From positions 62,001-126,000 of the forward strand of contig RYVZ01000001.1 in NCBI GenBank assembly GCA_003979345.1: 64,000 bases of DNA, in the 5' to 3' direction. The notes under the pieces were generated by a model. The model did no database searches and had not been told where the DNA came from. It was given only the letters and a program-made list of their open reading frames with translations. Source of the stretch: Lachnospiraceae bacterium (GTDB lineage: Bacteria > Bacillota > Clostridia > Lachnospirales > Lachnospiraceae). The translations under genes and the position numbers were made by a program. How positions within the stretch are numbered: the first letter of the stretch is position 1; the number at the start of each line of letters is the position of its first letter. Shown here in pieces: positions 51,500-60,829 of this stretch.

Positions 51500-52137
51500 A
51501 TTCTTTTTTCTCCTTTTCCGAATTTCTTTAATTCACTTCTCAGCTCATTGATAAAAGAGACATTCTGCTTCGGCGTAAAATGTGCCGCACATAATATCCC
51601 GTGAAGCTCCTGTTCACAAACATCCAAATCGTCATTGACGATCACATAATCGTACTGCTCCAATCCTTCGCTCTCCGCAGCTGCACGGCTTAAGCGCTCC
51701 TTTATTTTTTCCTCCGTCTCCGTTGCCCTGCCCCTTAATCGCATTTCCAGTTCCGACGCGCTCGGCGGAAGCACATAGATGAGCACGGCTTCCGGAAACC
51801 GCTCCTTCACTTTCATTGCACCCTGTATCTCAATCTCTAAAATGATATCCCTTCCCTGCGCCATCTGTTCTTCCACATAAGCGCGCGGCGTACCGTAATA
51901 ATTCCCGCAATAGGAAGCATATTCAATCAGACCGTTCTCCGTGATCTTCTGTTCAAAGTTCTCCTTTGTCACAAAAAAGTATTCCCTGCCGTCTTCCTCC
52001 CCCGGACGCGGCGCGCGCGTCGTCATGGAGACGGACAGCGCATAGCGGTCGTACTTCTGCACGAGTCTTTTCACAAGCGTTCCTTTCCCGACGCCTGCAA
52101 AACCAGAGATAATAATGAGTATGCCCTGATGTTTCAT
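51496..52137 (-). CDS. gmk: Guanylate kinase
   Basis: A 213-residue GMP kinase. P-loop GFAGVGKGT, the GMP-binding SMTTRAPRPGEEDGREYFF, ILEIEIQGAMKVKERFPEA, and RLRGRATETEEKIKERL in the lid. Overlaps remA upstream and rpoZ downstream by 4 bases each, so the three are translationally coupled. Confidence 0.97.
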   Translation of the reverse strand: MKHQGILIIISGFAGVGKGTLVKRLVQKYDRYALSVSMTTRAPRPGEEDGREYFFVTKENFEQKITENGLIEYASYCGNYYGTPRAYVEEQMAQGRDIILEIEIQGAMKVKERFPEAVLIYVLPPSASELEMRLRGRATETEEKIKERLSRAAAESEGLEQYDYVIVNDDLDVCEQELHGILCAAHFTPKQNVSFINELRSELKKFGKGEKRI

Positions 52138-52400
52138 TCGTTTACTCCCTCCCCGTTATCCGGCAGTTCCTTCGCACGCAGGGAAATCGTCTCCGGAAGC
52201 AGTGCAGACAGCACAAGCTGGGAATTCTCCATCACAAGCACCGCCTTGGTCCTGCGCCCCTGCGTCGCATCGATCACCACGCCGTTTTCTTTTGCTTTCT
52301 GCACCAGTCGTTTGACCGGAGCGGAATCCGGACTGACAACGGCGATGATTTTATCCGTATTCACCATATTGCCAAATCCGATGTGAATCAGTTTATTCAT
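52134..52400 (-). CDS. remA: RemA-family DNA-binding regulator (DUF370)
   Basis: An 88-residue RemA: MNKLIHIGFGNMVNTDKIIA, VVSPDSAPVKRLVQKAKENG, and DATQGRRTKAVLVMENSQLV. In Bacillus RemA is a ring-forming activator of biofilm matrix genes; in Clostridia the role is less clear. ATG 52400 follows GGAGG at 12 bases; an earlier in-frame start at 52424 lacks a site. Heads the remA-gmk-rpoZ set. Confidence 0.93.
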   Translation of the reverse strand: MNKLIHIGFGNMVNTDKIIAVVSPDSAPVKRLVQKAKENGVVIDATQGRRTKAVLVMENSQLVLSALLPETISLRAKELPDNGEGVNE

Positions 52401-52476
52401 AAAATAACGGCTTCCTCCATCCAAATCCCAAAAGCTTCCGCACCCAAAAGAATTTCATATCAGAGAAATTCTTTTT

Positions 52477-53355
52477 TTATTCAATATTCTGCATCTGCTC
52501 TCTTACTTTTTCAATCGTTGTCTTTAGCTCGATCCCGCAGTTAGAAATGCTCAGATCGTTTGACTTGGAAAGGATCGTGTTTGCCTCTCGGTTCATTTCC
52601 TGCGCAAGAAAGTCGAGCTTTCGCCCGATGCTCCCTCCATCCTGCAATGCTTTACTGACTGCCTCGATATGGCTGCGCAGTCGTACGATTTCCTCGTCTA
52701 CGCAGATTTTATCGGCATAGATTGTGACTTCTGTAATGATACGCCCCTCGTCCACTGTGCGGTCACCCAAAAGCTCGCGCACTTTATCCGTAAGACGCTC
52801 GCGGTACTCCGCGATGATCTGCGGTGACCGTTCGGCAATAAAATCGACATTTTTGAGCATCTCGTCAAGCTTGATAAGCAGGTCTGCTTTCAGGTTTTCG
52901 CCTTCCCGGATGCGGGTATCGACAAAATTCTGCGCCGCCCCATTAAGCGCCCGCAAAAGCAGCTTCCAAATCTCCTCCTCATCCTCGCTCTGCTCATCCA
53001 TGACAAGAACTTCCGGGCAGCGCGCAAGCGTTGATACACGAATATCATTATCCAAAGAAAAATCCGACGCCATTTGTGCAAAATAGCGCACATATTCCGC
53101 AGCTGTCTCCTTATTGTACCGGATGACCGCCATGCCTTCTGCAGCGTCTTCGTAAGTAATAAAGAGATCAACCTTGCCGCGCTGGATATGATTTTTTAAT
53201 TCATTCCGGATAGCTGTTTCAAACATGTTCAGTTTCTTTGGCATCTTCACTGACACGTCAAGATAGCGGTGATTGACTGCTTTCATCTCGAGCGTGACCT
53301 TTTTGGTTCCCTCTGAAATCTCGCATCTGCCAAAGCCCGTCATACTTTTTATCAT
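52477..53355 (-). CDS. YicC-family endoribonuclease
   Basis: A 292-residue YicC/YloC protein: MIKSMTGFGRCE at the start, EMKAVNHRYLDVSVKMPK, and the C-terminal DUF1732 half with EEIVRLRSHIEAV and GRKLDFLAQEMNREANTILSK. Family members have been shown to cleave RNA. It precedes remA by 76 bases, the usual Bacillota order. Confidence 0.94.
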   Translation of the reverse strand: MIKSMTGFGRCEISEGTKKVTLEMKAVNHRYLDVSVKMPKKLNMFETAIRNELKNHIQRGKVDLFITYEDAAEGMAVIRYNKETAAEYVRYFAQMASDFSLDNDIRVSTLARCPEVLVMDEQSEDEEEIWKLLLRALNGAAQNFVDTRIREGENLKADLLIKLDEMLKNVDFIAERSPQIIAEYRERLTDKVRELLGDRTVDEGRIITEVTIYADKICVDEEIVRLRSHIEAVSKALQDGGSIGRKLDFLAQEMNREANTILSKSNDLSISNCGIELKTTIEKVREQMQNIE

Positions 53356-53480
53356 AAGCTTCCCTTACGCCGCACCGTTCACTCCTTATTCAGCCGCGGC
53401 ATTCCCTCTCTTCAAGCCTTCATGGAATTATCCGTTTTGCACTCTTCCGCTCCATATTATAGTACAGCGCGCGGTACGCG

Positions 53481-55220
53481 TCAAGAATCCAGTTCCGTAA
53501 TACCCGCAATGTCAGGCGCGATCGTCATAGAAAAGTTCGTATAGTAAACGACAAATCCGGGTTTTGCTCCGTTTGGTTTCTTGACGTTTTTGCGCAGCGT
53601 ATAATCAATCTCAACCTTATCCTGCGCGGCACCTTTGGAATAATGAGCCGCGAGCGCTGCCGCCTCCTCAAAAGTGCGGTCAGGAAGCTCACTCCCCTGC
53701 GTCTTAACGATCACATGAGACCCCGGAATACCCTTGGCATGAAACCACCAGTCTCCGCCTGTCGCAAGCCGGAACGTCAGCGCCTCGTTCTGATAATTGT
53801 TTTTTCCGACATAGATATGAAAGCCGTCACTGCTGACATAATGAAACGGCCTGCTTGTTACGCGGGCGCGCTTATTCCCAGCGCGCCTGCGGATATAACC
53901 GCTTTCTATAAGTTCCTCTTTTATTTCAATAAGATCTTCTTCGCCGCGTGCAATATCCAGTGCAGTCATGACAGACTCCAAATGATCTGTCTCCGCCTTC
54001 GTTTCTTTCGTCAGCGCAAGCAGTGCCTCGTTCGTGCGCTTCAGCTTGCCATAACGTTCAAAATATTTTTTGGCGTTATCGCCGGCACTAAGCGAAGGAT
54101 CGAGCGGTATCGTAACCGTCTCATTCGTATAATAGTTGAGTGCCTCCAACTGTGAAGCGCCCTCCGGCGCGCTGTAACCATAGGTATTTAAGAGTTCCCC
54201 GTAAACCTTGTATTTTTCGCGTTTCTCCGTATCCTGCAGCTGCCTGCACTGCAGATCATATTTTTTGATATTCCGCTCATACGCGGTCTGCACGATCTTT
54301 CGTAAGTCCGCCGATTTCTGCCGGATCCGTGTCACGGCACTTTTCTGCGCATAATACGCTTCCAAAAGCGCCGACATCTGCTCATAGGGAACCGTCTGTG
54401 CCCCTTCATACACTGTTAGTGGAAATGCCGCATATTCGCGCGGCTCTTTTCCCTCGTAAATGATATTGGGGGCAAATTCCCCCTGCCGTACATGGTTCGA
54501 AAGCTGCACAAACGCTTCCGCAACCGCTGAAAGCGCCTCGTCTGAAAGCGTATTCGCCGCCCTGTCCGCATCCACGCCCGCCCTGTGACAGATCTCCTGT
54601 GCAACGATGGGGGATAAACCGGTAAATGACGTATACAATGCCTGAAAAACCGGCATCGGACGCCCGGATACCGCTCTCTTTATGCCGTCCGTATCCACCT
54701 TTAACGGATTTTGCTTTTCCTGCGTTTTCGGTATATAATAAGCGCGCCCGGGAAGTACCTCCCGTACAGAACTGACCATGCCCGAAATCCGTTTAATACT
54801 GTCAATGATGCAGTCATTCTCATCGGTAAAAATCAGATTTGAATGTTTTCCCATCAATTCAATGACCAGTTTTTTACGGCACAGATCCCCAAGCTCATTC
54901 AGATGCTCCAGAAAAAAAACGACAACTCGTTCGAAATCAGGCTGCGTGATCTCCACGATCCGCGCATTTTGCAGATGCTTACGAAGCAGCATGCAGAAAT
55001 TCGGCGCAGTCATCGGCGCCTGTTTGTTTTTCTCCGTCAGATATAACAGCGGAAGCGTTGGCGACGCGCTCATCAGCAGCCGGTATTGCGTGCCGTGATT
55101 TTTGATCGTCAGCAAAAGCTCATCCTTCTCAGGCTGCACAATCTTATAAATACGTCCGTCCAGCAGTGTATCGTTCAGTTCTGCCGTCAGATTCGCGATC
55201 GTGATCCCATCAAATGCCAT
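53481..55220 (-). CDS. rqcH: RqcH / NFACT-family ribosome quality control protein
   Basis: A 579-residue NFACT protein, formerly annotated as fibronectin-binding. It binds stalled 50S subunits and directs alanine-tail addition. Order: NFACT-N (MAFDGITIANLTAELNDTLL, RIYKIVQPEKDELLL), helix-hairpin-helix region, coiled coil (about 290-420), and NFACT-R (DGFHIYVGKNNYQNEALTF, WWFHAKGIPGSHVIVKT). ATG 55220 follows GGAGGAGTAGT; a frame from 55403 is unsupported. With smpB it supplies a second ribosome-rescue route. Confidence 0.94.
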   Translation of the reverse strand: MAFDGITIANLTAELNDTLLDGRIYKIVQPEKDELLLTIKNHGTQYRLLMSASPTLPLLYLTEKNKQAPMTAPNFCMLLRKHLQNARIVEITQPDFERVVVFFLEHLNELGDLCRKKLVIELMGKHSNLIFTDENDCIIDSIKRISGMVSSVREVLPGRAYYIPKTQEKQNPLKVDTDGIKRAVSGRPMPVFQALYTSFTGLSPIVAQEICHRAGVDADRAANTLSDEALSAVAEAFVQLSNHVRQGEFAPNIIYEGKEPREYAAFPLTVYEGAQTVPYEQMSALLEAYYAQKSAVTRIRQKSADLRKIVQTAYERNIKKYDLQCRQLQDTEKREKYKVYGELLNTYGYSAPEGASQLEALNYYTNETVTIPLDPSLSAGDNAKKYFERYGKLKRTNEALLALTKETKAETDHLESVMTALDIARGEEDLIEIKEELIESGYIRRRAGNKRARVTSRPFHYVSSDGFHIYVGKNNYQNEALTFRLATGGDWWFHAKGIPGSHVIVKTQGSELPDRTFEEAAALAAHYSKGAAQDKVEIDYTLRKNVKKPNGAKPGFVVYYTNFSMTIAPDIAGITELDS

Positions 55221-55313
55221 ACTACTCCTCCATCCCGAAGCGTATTTTGCACAGGTACACAAGCCGAATATCAGATTCGGCTCTGCCGTCCTTTCCAATC
55301 GGGCTGCGCATAT

Positions 55314-55341
55314 AAAAGGCGGAATTCCTAAGAATCCCGCC
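55314..55341 (-). terminator. Terminator of glgA
   Basis: A GGCGGAATTC (55318-55327) / GAATCCCGCC (55332-55341) stem, loop CTAA, followed by TTTT on the minus strand, 8 bases past the glgA stop. Confidence 0.9.
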
Positions 55342-55348
55342 CATCTTC

Positions 55349-56794
55349 TCAGCCGATCATCCAGTCGTACATTTCCTGATACTTTCTCGTGGAGACGTGC
55401 CATGAAAAGTCCTGTGCCATCGCACGATCAATGATCTTATTCCACTCACGCTTCTTATCATAATAAATACGTTCCGCGTACCGGATCGAGCCCAGCATTT
55501 CATGCGCATTGTAATTACTGAAACTGAAACCGGTTCCCTTGCTCTCGTATTCGTTATATGCCTCGACAGTATCTTTCAGACCTCCCGTCTCCCTGACGAT
55601 CGGTACCGTCCCGTAGCGCAGCGCCATAAGCTGGCTTAAGCCGCACGGTTCAAAAAGAGACGGCATTAGAAATGCGTCGCAGGATGCGTAAATCTTATGG
55701 GACATCGCTTCAGAATAATAAATGTTCGCGGAAACTTTATTATTATATTTCCAGTCGAAATGACGGAACATATTCTCATACTGCTCCTCACCGGTGCCAA
55801 GGACAACAAGCTGAATATCATCCCTGCATAATTCATCCATGACATAAGCGATCAGATCAAAACCCTTTTGATCTGTCAGCCGGGACACTATGCCGATCAT
55901 CATCTTGCGGTCATCCTCGACCAGACCCAGTTCCTTTTGCAGCGCCCGCTTGTTTTTCACTTTTTCTTTGCGGAAGTTCACTGCATTATATTTATATTCG
56001 ATAAATTTATCCGTTTCCGGATTATATTCCTCATAGTCGATCCCATTTACGATTCCGCGCAGATCGCCGCTGCGCGCACGCATCAGCCCGTCAAGCCCTT
56101 CCCCGTAAAACGCGCATTTGATCTCTTCCGCATATGTATCGGATACGGTCGTGATCGCATCGGCAAATACCAGACCGCCCTTTAAGAGATTGGCGTCTTT
56201 ATAACACTCCAGCTTATCCGGCGTAAAATAGAAATCCGGCAGTCCCGTCAGATCCTTGATATCACGGACATTCCATTTACCCTGGAACTTCAGATTGTGG
56301 ATCGTCATGATGGATTTGATCCCGCGGAAGAAATCATTTCCCTGAAAACGCTCATGAAGATATACAGGAATCAATCCGGTCTGCCAGTCATGGCAGTGAA
56401 TGATATCAGGTCTGAAACCAAGCAGGGGCATAGCCGAAAGCGCCGCCTTCGAGAAGAAGGAAAATTTCTCGATATCCTCATAGACATTGCTGCTGTAAGG
56501 CTTAAATCCGTTAAAGTAAGATTCGTTGTCGATAAAATAATAAATCACGCCGTCAACAACTGCCTCCAAAATGCCAACGTATTCATTTTTCCAATTAAAG
56601 TCCATATAAAAATGGGTCTTGTACTTCATGGTATCCCGCAGATTCTGGGAAATGCAGGTATACTTGGGCAGCATCACTCGAATGTCAAAATACTCTTTGT
56701 CTACATATTTCGGAAGGGAACCTACCACATCGGCAAGTCCTCCTGTCTTGATAAACGGCACGCCTTCCGATGCAACAAATAAAATATTTTTCAT
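55349..56794 (-). CDS. glgA: Glycogen synthase (ADP-glucose)
   Basis: A 481-residue GT5 glycosyltransferase extending alpha-1,4-glucan. N-terminal ADP-glucose-binding KTGGLADVVGSLPK; HCHDWQTGLIPVYLH; TIHNLKFQGKWN; VSRLTDQKGFDLI; and the C-terminal LMPSLFEPCGLSQLMALRYG. ATG 56794 follows GGAGGTAGGAG. No other glg genes are adjacent. Own terminator. Confidence 0.96.
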   Translation of the reverse strand: MKNILFVASEGVPFIKTGGLADVVGSLPKYVDKEYFDIRVMLPKYTCISQNLRDTMKYKTHFYMDFNWKNEYVGILEAVVDGVIYYFIDNESYFNGFKPYSSNVYEDIEKFSFFSKAALSAMPLLGFRPDIIHCHDWQTGLIPVYLHERFQGNDFFRGIKSIMTIHNLKFQGKWNVRDIKDLTGLPDFYFTPDKLECYKDANLLKGGLVFADAITTVSDTYAEEIKCAFYGEGLDGLMRARSGDLRGIVNGIDYEEYNPETDKFIEYKYNAVNFRKEKVKNKRALQKELGLVEDDRKMMIGIVSRLTDQKGFDLIAYVMDELCRDDIQLVVLGTGEEQYENMFRHFDWKYNNKVSANIYYSEAMSHKIYASCDAFLMPSLFEPCGLSQLMALRYGTVPIVRETGGLKDTVEAYNEYESKGTGFSFSNYNAHEMLGSIRYAERIYYDKKREWNKIIDRAMAQDFSWHVSTRKYQEMYDWMIG

Positions 56795-56895
56795 CTCCTA
56801 CCTCCTCAAGGCATTTCTATTTTCTTACTATCCATTAGTATAGCTCAAAACAGACGCAAGTGGAAGTATTTTTTTCGCTAAAAAGCGTATTATAG

Positions 56896-57450
56896 TCAAC
56901 TCCGGTACTGAAGACGGATCCGGTCGGCAATCAATGCAATGAATTCGGAATTTGTCGGTTTTCCCTTTCCGGCGCTGATCGTATAACCGAACAGGGACTC
57001 CAGCGTTTCCGACCGTCCGCGCGACCACGCAACCTCAATACCGTGGCGGATCGCACGCTCCACACGGCTCGGCGTCGTCTTAAATTTTTCAGCGATCGTC
57101 GGATACAGGATCTTGGTAATGGAGTTGAGCATTTCCACATCCTCGACAGCCATCATGATCGCCTCTCTTAAATACTGATATCCTTTGATATGTGCAGGCA
57201 CACCGATCTCATGAATGATTTCCGTCACATCTTTCTCCAGGTCATGAACCGCCGCTTCCTCTTTCGGATAGATCATCGTGGTATCCGCTCCCCCCTCGGA
57301 CTGTGCGGACACCGATCCCGCTTTGCCCGACGGAACCGTTATCATAATCTGTATTTCCTTGTCATTATTGATCAGATCACTCAGCATCTGAAACATTCTC
57401 TCGTTATCATCTCTTGTAATCACATTCATCTGCTCCATCCTAATAACCAT
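56896..57450 (-). CDS. spo0A: Spo0A with most of the receiver domain deleted in frame
   Basis: A 184-residue protein (about 267 expected for Spo0A). Residues about 8-35 match the start of a Spo0A receiver, including the acidic pair in TRDDNERM. The sequence then jumps to a hinge (about 36-68) and a complete, highly conserved Spo0A DNA-binding domain (about 70-184): IIHEIGVPAHIKGYQYLREA, TTPSRVERAIRHGIEVAWSR, and KPTNSEFIALIADRIRL. The phosphoacceptor Asp, switch residues and dimer face are gone. The frame is open throughout. It could be constitutively active or a competing repressor. The start may be 57450 or 57438. It lies 5.5 kb from spoIVB, its usual neighbour. Confidence 0.85.
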   Translation of the reverse strand: MVIRMEQMNVITRDDNERMFQMLSDLINNDKEIQIMITVPSGKAGSVSAQSEGGADTTMIYPKEEAAVHDLEKDVTEIIHEIGVPAHIKGYQYLREAIMMAVEDVEMLNSITKILYPTIAEKFKTTPSRVERAIRHGIEVAWSRGRSETLESLFGYTISAGKGKPTNSEFIALIADRIRLQYRS

Positions 57451-57521
57451 GCCTTTCTCTCAACCTGCGAACTTTGTGCCGACAGACGCATCCCCCCGCG
57501 CGCTCGCGCAGGCAAAAAAAT

Positions 57522-57557
57522 AAAAACTGCCGGCACATTGTGATACTGACAGTTTTT
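57522..57557 (-). terminator. Terminator of the uridine kinase-like gene
   Basis: AAAAACTG (57522-57529) and CAGTTTTT (57550-57557) with an inner, weaker stem; T-run on the minus strand. 58 bases past the stop. Confidence 0.8.
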
Positions 57558-57614
57558 ATTATATTTCGTCACGATTACGCAGACAAGGTTAAGGCATCGC
57601 GTTCACCTTAAGGT

Positions 57615-58247
57615 TTACGGAAAACATGCGTCGCAGCAGTCTCTGATCCTGCATTCTTCAAAATAATATTCTTCAAGCGGTATCCACTTTTCACGGAAAA
57701 CTGCCGCGCCATCTCTGCCGTTTCTTGCAAGGATCCGCTTTTCCTGTTCCGCCTGATCCACATCCAGAAACACACGCAGGTCATAAGCGTCGCGCAACGC
57801 AGGGTGACAGCTGTATGAGCCTTCCACAAGTACGACAGCCCTCGCCTCAGTTGTTACTTCCTCCGCAAAGTCCTGTCTGTGACAGTCAAACGGGCGAAAA
57901 GTGATTTTTCGTGTTATATCTGTCTTCGCGCCATTTCGATCTTCAACATACCCCGCATTCTTAAGCGGCGTCAAGATTTCCTCACTGAAGCGCTCATAGT
58001 CCACGTTGCCGCCCGGCTGTGCAAGGCGCTCTTTCGTGCGCTGCTTTGGCTGCAAAAAGAAATCATCCATATGGAACACGCTCCAGCCGTTTTGCTCTTT
58101 CAGCTTTGCGGCAAGCGTGGTCTTTCCCGCGCAGCATCGGCCGTCGATCGCGATGATGAACGGTGTTTTGCTGTCAGATTCCCTGTCCGCCCTCTTAGCA
58201 AGGCGTTCATTGACCGTTTGAGTCACTTGTTCCGCGATATCCTTCAT
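57615..58247 (-). CDS. Uridine kinase-like P-loop kinase
   Basis: A 210-residue P-loop enzyme. Walker A AIDGRCCAGKTTLAAKL; HMDDFFLQPKQRTKERL; NVDYERFSEEIL; VVLVEGSYSCHP; and VFLDVDQAEQEKRILARNG. The DDFF segment and overall order match uridine kinase/phosphoribulokinase-type proteins, though small-molecule kinases of this group have varied substrates. Not recognisably operonic with its neighbours. Confidence 0.82.
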   Translation of the reverse strand: MKDIAEQVTQTVNERLAKRADRESDSKTPFIIAIDGRCCAGKTTLAAKLKEQNGWSVFHMDDFFLQPKQRTKERLAQPGGNVDYERFSEEILTPLKNAGYVEDRNGAKTDITRKITFRPFDCHRQDFAEEVTTEARAVVLVEGSYSCHPALRDAYDLRVFLDVDQAEQEKRILARNGRDGAAVFREKWIPLEEYYFEECRIRDCCDACFP

Positions 58248-58400
58248 GCTCTCCTGTCCCTTCTTTATGGGTGTGTTGAAAACGATACTGCAGCTTCATC
58301 GGATATTTGCAGGAAAACTTGCAATTTCACTCATCCTCTTACATATCGCAAATGCCGCCTGCGATACTGCTTAAATGAAAAACGAAAACCGGCATCAGAC

Positions 58401-59177
58401 TCACAGAAAGACCCGCTCCAAATATTGCGCGATTCCATCCTCATCGTTACTGCCGATCACAATATCCGCCTGCTCTTTCACCTCCGGGATCGCATTTCCC
58501 ATTGCGACGCCCCACCCGCAGAATGCAAGCATACCGCTGTCCGCATAGTCGTCTCCGAATGCGGCGATCTCTTCCTTTTCAATATGCAGAAACGCGCATA
58601 CTTCCCTGATCGCATGTTCCTTTGTCACTTCTTTTTTCGTAAACTTATACCAAAATCCGTCTGAAAAGCGGACACAATCATAGTCCTTCATGCATTCCTT
58701 CAATTGAACCGCTTTCTGTTCATCCGGGATCTCCACGCAGATCTTTAAGGCACATTGCCCGAAATCGGTAAAATCCGTATAAATGCTGTCGCCCCAGCTC
58801 GCATCCTGCTTTTTCGGATCGATCTTATAATTCCAGTAATGCGCGTCCGTCGTATCCACCGTGATCTCGCAGTCCGCCCCGCACACCGCTCTTGCCGCCG
58901 CGATCAATCCTCTTGTTTCTTCAACAGAAAACTCCGCCCGGCAGATGCACTGTTCCCGGATGTATACCAGCGCTCCCCCGCTCGTGATCAGGACATCCGG
59001 TTTCAGTTCCCCGATAAAAGCCAGCGCATTCTGTCTGCCCCTTGATGTGGACACACCGATCAGCATTCCCTTTTCACGACACTGCCAAAGGGCACGGTAC
59101 GTCCGCTCCGAGATGGTCTTGTCACTTCGCAGCAGCGTACCGTCCAGGTCAAATAATAGTAGTCTGCAATTCTTCAT
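58401..59177 (-). CDS. HAD-superfamily phosphatase (Cof type)
   Basis: A 258-residue Cof-like hydrolase. Motif I LLLFDLDGTLLRSD, motif II VSTSRG, motif III Lys near KKEVTKEHAI, motif IV AAFGDDYADSGML. The cap is of the C2 kind. These enzymes usually dephosphorylate sugar phosphates or flavin/PLP precursors. ATG 59177 follows GGAGG at 5 bases; an in-frame ATG at 59189 would include the site. A 78-bp tandem repeat lies just upstream. Confidence 0.88.
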   Translation of the reverse strand: MKNCRLLLFDLDGTLLRSDKTISERTYRALWQCREKGMLIGVSTSRGRQNALAFIGELKPDVLITSGGALVYIREQCICRAEFSVEETRGLIAAARAVCGADCEITVDTTDAHYWNYKIDPKKQDASWGDSIYTDFTDFGQCALKICVEIPDEQKAVQLKECMKDYDCVRFSDGFWYKFTKKEVTKEHAIREVCAFLHIEKEEIAAFGDDYADSGMLAFCGWGVAMGNAIPEVKEQADIVIGSNDEDGIAQYLERVFL

Positions 59178-59210
59178 ATCAGCCTCCATAGCTCCGCAAT
59201 ATTATATCAT

Positions 59211-59445
59211 AATCGTTTCGCGATCATGCTACGTTCATGAACACTCGCTTCGCCCGGCGCGGTATAATATTTGTCGATATTATACCATTATCGCTTCGCG
59301 ATCATAATACGTTTATGCACACTCGCTTCGCTCGGCGCGGTATAATATCTGTCGATATTATACCATTATCGCTTCGCGATCATGCTACGTTCATGCACAC
59401 TCGCTTCGCTCGGCGCGGTATAATATTTGTCAATATTATACCATT
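59211..59445. repeat. Tandem repeat, three 78-bp units
   Basis: Units start (CGATCAT) at 59221, 59299 and 59377, period exactly 78. Each holds a GGTATAATAT / ATATTATACC hairpin and GC-rich small palindromes such as TCGCTTCGCGA and CTCGCTTCG. Differences between units are a few bases. It fills most of the 372-base gap between the HAD and winged-helix genes. Confidence 0.92.
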
Positions 59446-59549
59446 TCCTGTGCAAATTGTCATGTACTGACTGATATGTGAAAAACCTTCCTGGCTGATA
59501 TGTGAAAAGCTTCACGATCTAGGCGCATTTGTTATGCTGTTCCCCGCAT

Positions 59550-60506
59550 TCAGCGGCATTCCTCCCCCATGAAGCGAACGGGCATACCGCCGTTTCGAAA
59601 ATGCCCGATACAGGCTCCGTGAAATTCGCCGTCGATCAGCAGATACTGCAGCGGCTCATGATCATATGCAGGGCCTTTTGTCAGTTCCTTTGCAAATTCT
59701 TTCAAAATATGTTCCTGCGCCTTATACATGATGTCGTTGCGGTGAACCGCATAAACAAAGTGCAGGCTCCGGGGCTCATAATGTGAAAGCAGTTTCGCAT
59801 CGCTGCAAAGCAGGTATCCCGCACCTTCCGATGTCAGTATCCCCTCCTCCGTCAGTTCTAAGACCGCCAGCCTGATCTCTTTTTCAGGCACCTTATAAAA
59901 AGACTTCGCCATTGCAGTGTCAAACCACACCATTCTGTAAGCAAATCGCTGCAATAGGATTTTCAGCGCTTCTGTCCTGCCATATCTGTTCAGGTCCGCA
60001 TCCGGAAACATCTCTTCAAATCGATACCATCCGCGGTCCCACTCGCCGTCATACTGATCTTCATAGATCAGAAATGCTTCCTGCAGACGGTGGAGAATCG
60101 GTGTGATCTGCTTTACGAGCATCCCCGTTTCTTCTTTGATCTGCTGAATGTTTAACGGTCCGGCAGTCTCGATCAGTTCCAGTATCTGCTGTTGTTCCAT
60201 GGTCGGATTGACAAGCGGCTTTCGGTAGATTGCTGCAAATAGTTCCATATCCTCCGGAACGATCCATCCGAGGTTCCCGCCGACAAACCGCCCTTTCACA
60301 AGCTCACGTCTGCTCTGGCGCTCCCTGTTATACTCTTTGTCGTCAAAATCAGCGCGGAAGGTAAGGGTGGGCGGCTCGCCGAACCCATTCCAGTACACAT
60401 TCTGTCCCGGCTGGGTATCACGGTATAATTTCTGATATTCCTCCCGATCGGCTTTCTTTAAGAAGCATTGGCGCTCCATGCGCAGGGAAATGATGTTTGC
60501 ATCCAT
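59550..60506 (-). CDS. Winged-helix DNA-binding protein (AlkZ/YcaQ-like)
   Basis: A 318-residue protein resembling the HTH_42 winged-helix family that includes the DNA glycosylases AlkZ and YcaQ. Supporting segments: the wHTH-like ILELIETAGPLNIQQIKEET, LLQRFAYRMVWFDTAMAKSF, and the C-terminal beta-rich LLIDGEFHGACIGHFRNG. I cannot confirm the catalytic Gln motif, so glycosylase activity is unproven. ATG 60506 lies one base past the DUF3795 stop, so the two are coupled. Confidence 0.65.
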   Translation of the reverse strand: MDANIISLRMERQCFLKKADREEYQKLYRDTQPGQNVYWNGFGEPPTLTFRADFDDKEYNRERQSRRELVKGRFVGGNLGWIVPEDMELFAAIYRKPLVNPTMEQQQILELIETAGPLNIQQIKEETGMLVKQITPILHRLQEAFLIYEDQYDGEWDRGWYRFEEMFPDADLNRYGRTEALKILLQRFAYRMVWFDTAMAKSFYKVPEKEIRLAVLELTEEGILTSEGAGYLLCSDAKLLSHYEPRSLHFVYAVHRNDIMYKAQEHILKEFAKELTKGPAYDHEPLQYLLIDGEFHGACIGHFRNGGMPVRFMGEECR

Positions 60507-60507
60507 A

Positions 60508-60804
60508 TTATGATTGGGTTCCTTTCGCCCCTGCGTGCCAGAGTCTGCACTGTTCGATCCTCGCGCCACCGGGCGTGTCTCCATGTTCCGGATCATATGA
60601 ATACTGCGTTAAAGGCTCACATGGAAATTCTCCGCATTCGCCACAATGTAGGATCCCCTTATTCTGACAGCATACGGCGACCGGACATTCCCCGTGAAAA
60701 GGGTGTCCGTTCGTTTCAATACACCCGCCGCATCCGCAGGACTCCTTATACTCACATCCGGTACAGTGAAGTCCGCATCTTGAATCTACGATTGAATCTG
60801 CCAT
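60508..60804 (-). CDS. DUF3795-type Cys-rich protein
   Basis: A 98-residue protein with about 14 Cys: CGLHCTGCEYKESCGCGGC, ECPVAVCCQNKGILHCGEC, then CGEFPCEPL. This pattern is that of DUF3795, a putative zinc-binding family. ATG 60804 follows CGGAGG. It immediately precedes the winged-helix gene (one base apart). The Cys clusters point to metal binding; the role is unknown. Confidence 0.8.
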   Translation of the reverse strand: MADSIVDSRCGLHCTGCEYKESCGCGGCIETNGHPFHGECPVAVCCQNKGILHCGECGEFPCEPLTQYSYDPEHGDTPGGARIEQCRLWHAGAKGTQS

Positions 60805-60829
60805 ACTGATTACCTCCGCTATTTTATTT

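Noticed and set aside
59237..59470. 77-residue plus-strand frame with repeated RRGIIFVDIIP units
   Set aside because: It is simply the 78-bp DNA repeat read in one frame; the period is a multiple of three, so the frame stays open by chance. No start site.
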